64,000 nt of DNA, taken from the NCBI RefSeq assembly GCF_000378965.1, contig NZ_KB900536.1, positions 1,852,052 to 1,916,051 on the forward strand, read 5' to 3'. Made by a program: the position numbers and the translations under genes. How positions within the stretch are numbered: the first letter of the stretch is position 1; every line of letters starts with the position of its first letter. This document shows, one piece after another, positions 27,354-34,254 of this stretch. This DNA comes from Thioalkalivibrio thiocyanodenitrificans ARhD 1. GTDB taxonomy: Bacteria; Pseudomonadota; Gammaproteobacteria; Ectothiorhodospirales; Ectothiorhodospiraceae. The notes under the pieces were generated by a model. The model saw only the letters and a program-made list of their open reading frames with translations. It ran no database searches and was not told the DNA's origin.

Positions 27354-28058
27354 TCAGCCCCATGCACGCCAGACCTGCGCCAGCATGTACAGGCCGAAAC
27401 CCGCCACCATCAGACCCGCTACGGTACGCACCCCGTAAGCCCTGAGCACGCCACCGAGTCTTGCCGCCATGGCGCCCATGAGCAGCAGGTTCGGCAGGGT
27501 GCCCAGGCCGAAGGCGCCCATGAGTGCCGCACCCTGCAAGGCGCCGCCGGCAGAGATCGACCAGATCAGCACACTGTAGACGAGGCCGCAGGGCAGCCAG
27601 CCCCACACGAGCCCGAGCAAAACGGCCTGGCGAGGGGACCGGACCGGCATGAAGCGCCTGCCCAGGGGTTCCAGGCGCCGCCACAGCACGCCGCCTGCCC
27701 GCTCCACCCGTGCCAGGCCGTGCCACCAGCCGGCCAGGTAAAGGCCGAGGGCGACCATGAACAGCCCGGCAAGAATCTGCAACACCAGTTGCGCCTGGTT
27801 CACATCCATCATGCGCGTGGCGAACCAGCCGGCTCCCCCGGCAATCGCCCCCGCCACGACATAACTGAGGATCCGGCCGACGTTGTAGGCCAGCAGGATG
27901 TGCGGGGATGCGCCCCGGGGCGCATCCCCGGCGGAGATCTCGGGCCGGGCCGTGCCCAGGCTCAGCGCCGCCACGATACCGCCGCACATCCCCGCACAGT
28001 GAACACCACCGAGCAGGCCCACCACGAACGCCGCAATCAGGGTTCCGTGCTCGATCAC
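27354..28058 (-). CDS. Sulfite exporter TauE/SafE-like (DsbD_2) membrane protein
   Basis: A 234-residue protein with about six membrane helices. The motif GLLGGVHCAGMCGGIVAAL (about 14-32) and the central GLVWGWLPCGLVYSVL (about 147-162) place it in the DsbD-type SafE family often associated with cytochrome oxidase or copper handling. The paired Cys in CAGMC and the central Cys could bind metal or exchange thiols; this is inference. It stands alone, convergent with the DUF4426 gene. Confidence 0.8.
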   Translation of the reverse strand: MIEHGTLIAAFVVGLLGGVHCAGMCGGIVAALSLGTARPEISAGDAPRGASPHILLAYNVGRILSYVVAGAIAGGAGWFATRMMDVNQAQLVLQILAGLFMVALGLYLAGWWHGLARVERAGGVLWRRLEPLGRRFMPVRSPRQAVLLGLVWGWLPCGLVYSVLIWSISAGGALQGAALMGAFGLGTLPNLLLMGAMAARLGGVLRAYGVRTVAGLMVAGFGLYMLAQVWRAWG

Positions 28059-28258
28059 GACACCACCTCAGAACAGCGTGAATTCCTGTTGAACACACAC
28101 GCCGGTGCTCTGAGAAAACCATCTCGCCAGTAGTCATTCATCGTGCTATCTTAGTCCGCGATTCAACCCAGGGACGCGCCGCACCTGATCCGGCGTTTCC
28201 CGCACGCATCTGCATCTCCAATCGAGCGCACCGTTGCGCTCCAACAGGGAGCCACCCC

Positions 28259-28612
28259 ATGGCAGCGAAGAAGACCGCGACGAAGACCAAGGCCGCCGCC
28301 TCCGCGGCTCAGAAGCCACCCACCAAGACCGAGATCCTCACCCACATCGCCGGCGAAACCGGCCTGAGCAAGAAGGACGTCGGCGCCGCTCTGGACTCCC
28401 TGCAGGGCCTGATCCAGAAGAGCGTGAAACCCCGGGGCGTGGGCATGTTCACCCTGCCCGGGCTGCTCAAGATCAAGGTGGTCAAGAAGCCCGCCACCAA
28501 GGCTCGCAAGGGCCGTAACCCCGCCACCGGCGAAGAAATGATGTTCAAGGCCAAGCCGGCCCGCAAGGTGGTCAAGGTCCTGCCGCTCAAGAACCTGAAA
28601 GACATGATTTAA
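28259..28612 (+). CDS. HU family DNA-binding protein with Lys/Ala-rich N-terminus
   Basis: A 117-residue nucleoid protein. The first about 20 residues are Ala/Lys/Thr-rich, followed by an HU/IHF-like fold: TKTEILTHIAGETGLSKKDV (helices), GVGMFTLPGLLKIKVVKK and RKGRNPATGEEMMFKAKPA (the DNA-binding arm with RNPATG). An AGGGAG ribosome site precedes the ATG. A strong GC hairpin follows. It is not hupA/hupB or ihf itself but a related type found in several proteobacteria. Confidence 0.88.
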   Translation: MAAKKTATKTKAAASAAQKPPTKTEILTHIAGETGLSKKDVGAALDSLQGLIQKSVKPRGVGMFTLPGLLKIKVVKKPATKARKGRNPATGEEMMFKAKPARKVVKVLPLKNLKDMI

Positions 28613-28634
28613 GGCCACTGCGGCTGAATAAACG

Positions 28635-28655
28635 GGGCCCGGCGCTGCCGGGCCC
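28635..28655 (+). terminator. Putative transcription terminator after the HU-like gene
   Basis: A 9-base perfect stem GGGCCCGGC / GCCGGGCCC with a 3-base GCT loop lies 22 bases after the stop codon. The following GATCGTTCTG has only a weak T-run, so termination is likely but not certain. Confidence 0.65.
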
Positions 28656-28667
28656 GATCGTTCTGCC

Positions 28668-28747
28668 GCAAGTGCCAGAGACAGGATACAAGAAGATCCG
28701 CGCCTGGCGTCAGTGGTCCCCTGCGTCCGGCATCCTGTCCCTGACAC
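28668..28747. repeat. Heptamer-unit repeat, CTTGTAT/CCTGTCT type
   Basis: On the minus strand 28668-28695 reads CTTGTAT, CCTGTCT, CTGGCAC units, matching those at 13811-13838. A second copy CATCCTGTCCCTGAC lies at about 28731-28745 and overlaps the 3' end of the neighbouring TerB-like gene. Confidence 0.6.
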
Positions 28748-29225
28748 CCTCCTCCGCCTTGAGCTTCGCGCGGATGTAGACCGAATGCGGCACATAGAGG
28801 AGGTCGGTGATCTTGCGCACCGTGTATTCCTGGTACTTGTCCAGTTTGCCGTCCGCATAGGCCACGTGCCACAGGTCTTCGATGATGCGCGCGCGGCCCT
28901 GACCATCAAAATGCTCGTTGATCAGCCGCACGAACGGATGCAGCGAGAGCATCTCGTCGCTTTCCGAGCGGGCGACCTCCAGGAGTTCGCGGGTCTCCTC
29001 ATCGCCAAAATCGAACTGGCGCTGAAGTATGCCGGCAATTGCAGCCAGTTCCTTGTCGTGCACATGGAAATCAGCCCGGCTGACCTCCAGCAGCAGGGCG
29101 GCCGTGGCCAGATGCAGCGCATGGTCCGGATCCCCACCGCTACCCTGGCCGGAGCGCGGCGGCGAAGCGTCGCGCAGTTCCGCCACGATATGCTGTTCGA
29201 AGAAATGCCTGATGCGATCCAGCAC
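28710..29225 (-). CDS. TerB family protein
   Basis: A 171-residue helical protein of the tellurite-resistance TerB-like family: LATAALLLEVSRADFHVHDKELAAIAGIL (acidic metal-binding-type helix pair) and DLWHVAYADGKLDKYQEYTVRKITDLLYVP. GTG 29225 gives VLDRIRHFFEQH, the usual beginning. It lies 11 bases after hspQ and is co-directional. The biochemical role of chromosomal stand-alone TerB proteins is unknown. Its C-terminus is encoded partly by repeat-like sequence. Confidence 0.82.
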   Translation of the reverse strand: MLDRIRHFFEQHIVAELRDASPPRSGQGSGGDPDHALHLATAALLLEVSRADFHVHDKELAAIAGILQRQFDFGDEETRELLEVARSESDEMLSLHPFVRLINEHFDGQGRARIIEDLWHVAYADGKLDKYQEYTVRKITDLLYVPHSVYIRAKLKAEEGVRDRMPDAGDH

Positions 29226-29236
29226 CGTGCCCGCCT

Positions 29237-29548
29237 TCAGTTGACCTGCGCCCGGGCGCGGTAACTGCCGTTCTCGAAACCGCTGAAATACGCCTCTGTA
29301 TGAGGATGCTCGATGGGCGCGCTCGCGTCCCCCAGTTCCAGGTTGCGCTGCGCCACATAGGTCTGCACCGGCTGACCGTCCACCAGCACGTGATACCAGG
29401 GTTCGTCCCGGGGCGGGCGGCTGTGCGCCATGGACTCGTACCACTCCTCGGTACCCTGGAAATCGGGATCCACGTCCACCACCACGCCCCGATAGCCGAA
29501 CAGGCGGTGATGTATGATCTGTCCGATACTGAAAGCTGCCTGATTCAT
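29237..29548 (-). CDS. hspQ: Heat shock protein HspQ
   Basis: A 103-residue HspQ/YccV-type hemimethylated DNA-binding fold protein: FSIGQIIHHRLFGYRGVVVDVDP, PWYHVLVDGQPVQTYVAQRNLE and the C-terminal YFSGFENGSYRAR. In E. coli HspQ (105 residues) is a Lon specificity-enhancing factor. The frame can be read upstream, but MNQAAFSIGQ at ATG 29548 is the natural start. Confidence 0.93.
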   Translation of the reverse strand: MNQAAFSIGQIIHHRLFGYRGVVVDVDPDFQGTEEWYESMAHSRPPRDEPWYHVLVDGQPVQTYVAQRNLELGDASAPIEHPHTEAYFSGFENGSYRARAQVN

Positions 29549-29589
29549 GGGTTGCGGTACCTCGCGCTCCGTAGCCGTTTGATTCCAAT

Positions 29590-30252
29590 ATGGGGGCTTC
29601 CTTGTCAATTTCGAGTCCCGGACAGACTGCCGGTTCCCTCTTGCTGCTCAGTGGCGGCATCGAAAGCGCCACGCTGCTGGCCCGGGAGGCGGCCGAACGC
29701 CCTGTGACGCCGCTGGTGGTGGACTATGGCCAAAGGGCGGCCCGGCAGGAGGCGCGGGCCGCGGACCGGCTGTGCGCCCATCACGGGCTGAAGCCGGTCC
29801 ACCTGGACCTCTCGGCCGCGGGGGAAGGCTTTCGCGACGGCCTGGAGAAACGGCCCCACGTGCCCCTGCCTCACCGAAACCTGGTCATACTGGCCCTGGC
29901 GGTGAGCTATGCGGGCCGGGGTGGTATCACCCGGGTGGCGCTGGCGCTGAACCGGGAGGACACGGACGCCTACCCCAGCGCCTCGCGGCCGTTTCTGGAA
30001 AATTTCGCCGCGCTCGTGGACACCCTGCAACCCGGACTCGAGGTCGCCACGCCGCTCATCGATCTGGACAAGGCCGGAGTCATCCGGCTCGGGCATGCAC
30101 TGGGCGTGACCTTCGCGGATACCTGGAGTTGCCTTCTGGGACATGAACGCCATTGCGGTGCATGCCCCCAGTGCCGCCACCGGCGTGCCGCGTTCAGGAC
30201 GGCAGGCGTTGAAGACCCCACTCCCTATCGTCATACGCCGCGTGAGACATGA
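29590..30252 (+). CDS. QueC-like 7-cyano-7-deazaguanine synthase homologue
   Basis: A 220-residue PP-loop ATPase related to QueC, which makes preQ0. The pyrophosphate loop reads SGGIES (21-26) rather than the usual SGGxDS. VDYGQRAARQEARAA, LPHRNLVILALAVSYA, ALNREDTDAYPSASRPFLENF and DTWSCLLGHERHCGACPQC, the zinc-binding Cys set, are recognisable. The Asp-to-Glu change and the loss of GRN before LVIL suggest a diverged function or substrate. It is divergent from hspQ; the neighbours give no further hint. Confidence 0.8.
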   Translation: MGASLSISSPGQTAGSLLLLSGGIESATLLAREAAERPVTPLVVDYGQRAARQEARAADRLCAHHGLKPVHLDLSAAGEGFRDGLEKRPHVPLPHRNLVILALAVSYAGRGGITRVALALNREDTDAYPSASRPFLENFAALVDTLQPGLEVATPLIDLDKAGVIRLGHALGVTFADTWSCLLGHERHCGACPQCRHRRAAFRTAGVEDPTPYRHTPRET

Positions 30253-30315
30253 TCCGCCGACTTGTTTATCATGCCTGCCCAGACCTCCCCGTGACCGACC
30301 TGCAGTGAGACCGTC

Positions 30316-30732
30316 ATGAACCGACTGGCAGACATCCCCGTACATCCCGCGCCCGGCGTGAAGATCACACCTGAGAACAAGTGCGATTTCTGCACCAACT
30401 CCAAGTGCTGCACCTACATTACCCAGGAGATCGATACACCGCGCTCGAAGTACGACTTCGAACATCTCCTGTGGCAGGTGTCTCACGAGAACGTATGCGC
30501 CTACAAGGACGAGGATGGCTGGTACCTGCTGGTGGAGGCCCGGTGCTCGCACCTGCAGCCGGACGGACGATGCGGCATCTACGAGGTGCGCCCCGAGATC
30601 TGCCGGGAGCATTCCAACGACTACTGCGAGTTCGATGCGCCCGCAGAGGACGGCTTTGATCTCTACTTCCCGGATTACGCCTCGATGCTGAAGTACTGCA
30701 GGAAACGCTTCAAGCGGTGGGAAAGAGGGTGA
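30316..30732 (+). CDS. YkgJ family cysteine cluster protein
   Basis: A 138-residue protein of the YkgJ/UPF0153 type with several conserved Cys: CDFCTNSKCC (about 23-32), CAYKDEDGW, RCSHLQPDGRCGIYEVRPEICREH and DYCEF. The pattern suggests a zinc or iron-sulfur site. The family has no assigned function. Its stop abuts a heptamer repeat shared with convergent yrfG. Confidence 0.88.
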   Translation: MNRLADIPVHPAPGVKITPENKCDFCTNSKCCTYITQEIDTPRSKYDFEHLLWQVSHENVCAYKDEDGWYLLVEARCSHLQPDGRCGIYEVRPEICREHSNDYCEFDAPAEDGFDLYFPDYASMLKYCRKRFKRWERG

Positions 30733-30812
30733 GGGAGGTGGGAATTGAGAATTGGGAAGTGCGAAGTTAAAGGCCTTTCATTCCGACTTCCCAGTTCCCA
30801 CTTCACACCTCA
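30733..30812. repeat. Heptamer-unit inverted element between convergent genes
   Basis: The left part (30735-30766) contains GGTGGGAATTGAGAATTGGG and AAGTGCG units. The right part (30788-30812) contains inverted units CTTCCCAGTTCCCACTTCAC. The pairing is imperfect. The right arm includes the stop codon (30803-30805) and last codons of yrfG. Confidence 0.8.
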
Positions 30813-31495
30813 GAGGGTTTCCCTAACTCCCTGAAGTCCCCGATCGCCGGAAACTCGTCGGTCTCCACCTCGTCACCACGGGAATCGGGACGCCGGACTG
30901 CCCTGAGGTGGGCGATGCCGTAGTCGCGGGCGGCGCGCAGCACGGCCAGGTTGTCGTCCACGAACAGGGATCTTTCCGGGTCGAAAGGGATCCTCTCGCG
31001 CAGCCTGTCCCAGAAACCGGGTTCCTCCTTGGCGCAACCCAGGTCGTGAGCGGTAACGACCCGGTGGAAGTGACAGCCGATTTCCGTGCAGGCCAGCTTC
31101 AGATCCAGGCTGTTCCGATGGGCGTTGGTCACCAGCATGACCTGACGGCCGCTGCGCCTGACCGCATCGAGAAACGGCTCCACGTGTTCATGCACCGAGA
31201 TCAGGTGAATGATCTCGCGCTTCAGGGACATGATGTCCACGCCCAGTTCCCGGGCCCAGTAATCCAGGCAATACCAGGATAACTGTCCGCGCACGGCATT
31301 GGTTCGCGCCCTCAGCCAGGGGCGGACCTCCGCCTCGTCCAGACCCCGCATCTGGGCCAGGCGCACGGGCAGATGCTCCTGCCAGAAGTGGTTGTCGAAA
31401 TGCAGGTCGAGCAGGGTGCCGTCCATGTCCAGCATCACCGTTTCCACCTGCTCCCAGGCCAGGGCCGGGAATCCTGTCTTCGTCGGACGATCCAT
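30803..31495 (-). CDS. yrfG: HAD family GMP/IMP nucleotidase YrfG
   Basis: A 230-residue haloacid-dehalogenase phosphatase: DMDGTLLDLHFDNHFW (catalytic Asp about 22 and 24), VMLVTNAHRNSLDLK (motif II Thr), and SLFVDDNLAVLRAARDYGI (motif IV). DNHFWQEHLP and HDLGCAKEEPGFW are typical of YrfG, a purine mononucleotide phosphatase. ATG 31495 is preferred over long upstream extensions. It is divergent from nudE, the same arrangement as in E. coli. Confidence 0.9.
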   Translation of the reverse strand: MDRPTKTGFPALAWEQVETVMLDMDGTLLDLHFDNHFWQEHLPVRLAQMRGLDEAEVRPWLRARTNAVRGQLSWYCLDYWARELGVDIMSLKREIIHLISVHEHVEPFLDAVRRSGRQVMLVTNAHRNSLDLKLACTEIGCHFHRVVTAHDLGCAKEEPGFWDRLRERIPFDPERSLFVDDNLAVLRAARDYGIAHLRAVRRPDSRGDEVETDEFPAIGDFRELGKPSEV

Positions 31496-31802
31496 GGCGC
31501 CATTATCCCTCAAATCGCGCAACCACCCCACCCCGCTGCCACAGCTTCGGGCCCGGTGACGACCGGGCCGCTCAGGCGCCATGCCACGCGGGCAGGTGCG
31601 GTACAATAAAGACGGGTTCGGGGCCCGCCGGATCCGCAAGGGGCCATGCATGCGGCAGTTCCCGAAGGCGCTTGTCCCATGCACATGGACACCCCCTCGA
31701 GGGCCGGTTGCACACCGCGTTCCGCCTGCTGCCGGGGCCCCGAGGGCGCGTATTCCGAAGGCGCCTCCACTGCGGGGCCTGCCGACACCGAAGGAGAGTG
31801 AT

Positions 31803-32345
31803 GTGCGCAAGAAACCGACGATCCTGAGCAGCCGCACAGTCGCCCGCAGCCGCCTGTTCCACGTGGAGGAGGTGGAGCTCGAGTTCTCCAACGGGGTCAA
31901 CACACGCTACGAGCGCCTGGTGGGCTCGAGCCGGGGCGCGGTGCTGATTGTTCCGGTCATGGACGACGGCAACGTGCTGCTCATCCGTGAATACGCCGCC
32001 GGCACCCACCGTTACGAACTGGCCCTGCCCAAGGGGCGCATCGAGGCCGGCGAGGATCTGCTGGCGGCGGCCAACCGGGAGATCATGGAAGAGGTGGGCT
32101 ACGGCGCCCGGAAGCTCATCCATCTCACCTCGCTGACCGTTGCCCCCGGATACCTGAGCCACACCACCCATGTGGTGCTTGCCCGGGACCTGCATCCACA
32201 GCGCCTGGACGGAGACGAGCCCGAGGCCATCGAAGTGGTGCCCTGGCCGCTCGATCGGATCGAGGCGCTCACGGCCCAGGAGGATTTCACCGAGGCGCGC
32301 AGTATCGCCGCCCTGTATCTGGCCCGGGAGCGTCTGGCCCGATGA
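31803..32345 (+). CDS. nudE: ADP compounds hydrolase NudE
   Basis: A Nudix hydrolase of 180 residues acting on ADP-ribose, NADH and Ap3A-type substrates. The Nudix box GRIEAGEDLLAAANREIMEEVG fits GX5EX7REUXEEXGU. The longer frame is ignored because GTG 31803 has AAGGAG six bases upstream and starts RKKPTILSSRTVARSRLF, as in NudE. It overlaps cysQ by ATGA. Confidence 0.93.
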   Translation: MRKKPTILSSRTVARSRLFHVEEVELEFSNGVNTRYERLVGSSRGAVLIVPVMDDGNVLLIREYAAGTHRYELALPKGRIEAGEDLLAAANREIMEEVGYGARKLIHLTSLTVAPGYLSHTTHVVLARDLHPQRLDGDEPEAIEVVPWPLDRIEALTAQEDFTEARSIAALYLARERLAR

Positions 32346-33178
32346 CCTCGCGTGCGAAGGACCTTCCCGCGGACCTTTCCCTGGAACACCTGCACAACAA
32401 TGCCTGCCTGATCGCGCGGCAGGCGGGCGCACTGATCCTGGCGGTCTATGAACAGGACTTTCATGTGACCGAAAAGACCGATCGCTCGCCGCTCACGGAA
32501 GCGGACATGGCGGCCCACAACCACATCGTGACCGCGTTGAAGGACCTCACGCCGGCCCTGCCCGTACTTTCGGAGGAATCAGACCGGATCCCTTTTTCGG
32601 AGCGATCAGGCTGGCGGACCTACTGGCTGGTGGACCCCCTCGACGGTACCCGGGAGTTCGTCAAGCGCAACGGTGAGTTCACCGTCAACATCGCGCTGAT
32701 TCATGATCACGAACCGGTTCTGGGCGTGGTGTATGCCCCGGTTCTGGACCTGTGTTACACGGCCGCCCGGGGCCTCGGGGCGAGCCGCAACGCTTCCGGA
32801 GCAGGTCCGGAGGCGATCCGCGTCGGGCGGCGCCGGCGCCACCCGGTGGTGGCCGGCAGCCGTTCCCACGGCACCGAACGCATGGGCCGGCTGCTGGAGC
32901 GCCTGGGTAAGCACGAGCTCATCAGCATGGGCAGCTCGCTCAAGTTCTGCCTGGTGGCGGAAGGCCGTGCCGACATCTATCCCCGCCTGGGCCCCACCTG
33001 TGAGTGGGATACCGCCGCTGCTCAGTGCGTAGTCTGCGAGGCCGGCGGCCAGGTGGTCGACCTGCAGGGGGAGCCCCTGCGCTACAACACCCGGGAGTCT
33101 CTGAGAAACCCCGAGTTCCTCGTCATCGGCGACGAGCGCTGGCTGGACACCCTCACGGGAATAGCGTCTTCGATCTGA
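32342..33178 (+). CDS. cysQ: 3'(2'),5'-bisphosphate nucleotidase CysQ
   Basis: An inositol-monophosphatase-fold enzyme of 278 residues that hydrolyses 3'-phosphoadenosine 5'-phosphate (PAP) made by PAPS reduction or sulfotransfer. The metal sites are ILSEESD-like VLSEESDRIPF, DPLDGTREFVKRNGEFTVNI (about 97-116) and EWDTAAAQCVV. Translationally coupled to nudE, the usual pair. It would also clear PAP released by the sulfotransferase in the accessory cluster at 60 kb. Confidence 0.95.
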   Translation: MTSRAKDLPADLSLEHLHNNACLIARQAGALILAVYEQDFHVTEKTDRSPLTEADMAAHNHIVTALKDLTPALPVLSEESDRIPFSERSGWRTYWLVDPLDGTREFVKRNGEFTVNIALIHDHEPVLGVVYAPVLDLCYTAARGLGASRNASGAGPEAIRVGRRRRHPVVAGSRSHGTERMGRLLERLGKHELISMGSSLKFCLVAEGRADIYPRLGPTCEWDTAAAQCVVCEAGGQVVDLQGEPLRYNTRESLRNPEFLVIGDERWLDTLTGIASSI

Positions 33179-33297
33179 CGCGTTGGCATTGCAATCACGG
33201 GAACACGAAGAATGGCCGGGGTAAAAAAGATTCTTTCGCGTGAGAGGAATTCCTTGAACTTCTTCGTGCCCCTGGTGAGCCTCGTGGTTCAGAAGGT
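33179..33297. repeat. CACGAAG/CTTCGTG-type intergenic repeat
   Basis: The sequence between convergent cysQ and ppsR contains AACACGAAGAATGG on the left and CTTCTTCGTGCCCCTGGTGA with CTCGTGGTTC on the right. This is an imperfect inverted element of a kind common in proteobacterial intergenic DNA and again based on 7-base units (CACGAAG). Confidence 0.6.
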
Positions 33298-34110
33298 TCA
33301 GATGCGCCGCTGCAGGCCCGACTGGTTGATCAGCGTGGCGGCAATCTCCTCCACGGACATGAAGGTGATGTTGAGGTAGGGGATGTGTTCACGGCGAAAC
33401 AGCGCCTCGGCCGCCGCCAGTTCCCTGCGGCACTGCTCCGCGCTCGCGTAGGTGGTACCCGGACGCCGCTCGGCACGGATCTGCTGCAGGCGTTCCGGAT
33501 CCACGGTCAGACCGAAGAGCTTGTGGCGATGCGGTACCAGCTGGCCGGGGAGATCGCCGCTGTCAAAGTCGCCCTCCGTGAGAGGGTAGTTGGCCGCCTG
33601 GATGCCGTACTGCAGGGCCAGGTACAGGCAGGTGGGCGTCTTGCCGCTGCGCGACACGCCGATCAGGATCAGGTCGGCCATGGGGTATTCGCGCACGACC
33701 GCACCATCATCGTTGGCCAGCGCATAGTGCAGCGCGTTCATGCGGCGCGTGTAGGTATGGAGGTTGCCCATGCCGTGCGAACGGCCGGTGGCCGGCGCGG
33801 CCGGAATGTCCAGGACCTCCTCCAACTTCGGCGTGAAGGTGTCGAAGAAATCGAACACCACGCCCTTGCAGTGGGCCAGACCATCACGCAGGCGGCTGTC
33901 GATGAGCGTGCTGAACACCAGCGGCGGGACGCCGTCATGTTGCGCGGCACGCTCGATACGCACCAGCACCGCATCGAGTTTCTCCGGCGTATCCACAAAC
34001 GGCAGGCTCACCGGATTGACCTTCAGACCGTTGAACTGGGTCAGCAGGGTATGGCCCAGGGTCTCGGCGGTGATGCCGGTGCCATCGGAGATGTAGAAGA
34101 CGGTACGCAC
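33298..34110 (-). CDS. ppsR: PEP synthase regulatory kinase/pyrophosphorylase PpsR
   Basis: A 270-residue DUF299 protein that phosphorylates PEP synthase with ADP and reverses it with phosphate. The start MRTVFYISDGTGITAETLG, the P-loop ILIGVSRSGKTPTCLYLA (about 149-166) and the C-terminal IPYLNITFMSVEEIAATLI are typical. It lies directly downstream of its target gene ppsA, 142 bases apart, with a heptamer inverted repeat between them. Confidence 0.95.
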   Translation of the reverse strand: MRTVFYISDGTGITAETLGHTLLTQFNGLKVNPVSLPFVDTPEKLDAVLVRIERAAQHDGVPPLVFSTLIDSRLRDGLAHCKGVVFDFFDTFTPKLEEVLDIPAAPATGRSHGMGNLHTYTRRMNALHYALANDDGAVVREYPMADLILIGVSRSGKTPTCLYLALQYGIQAANYPLTEGDFDSGDLPGQLVPHRHKLFGLTVDPERLQQIRAERRPGTTYASAEQCRRELAAAEALFRREHIPYLNITFMSVEEIAATLINQSGLQRRI

Positions 34111-34114
34111 TTAT

Positions 34115-34254
34115 GAAGTGGGAAGTGTGAATTGGGAAGTGGGAATGGCATTAGGGCGCAACGGAGACCGTATACACCTTCGATCCCTGCTCAAGCGCAT
34201 TGGACAGATGATTTTAGTTCTCACTTCCCAATCCCAATTCACACTTCCCACTTC
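34115..34254. repeat. Inverted heptamer-unit repeat between ppsA and ppsR
   Basis: Bases 34115-34137 and 34232-34254 are perfect 23-base inverted copies (units AAGTGGG, AAGTGTG, AATTGGG) separated by 94 bases. The left arm is identical to 20232-20254. The right arm overlaps the ppsA stop codon (34253-34255). The element would form a hairpin in a ppsA-ppsR transcript. Confidence 0.9.
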
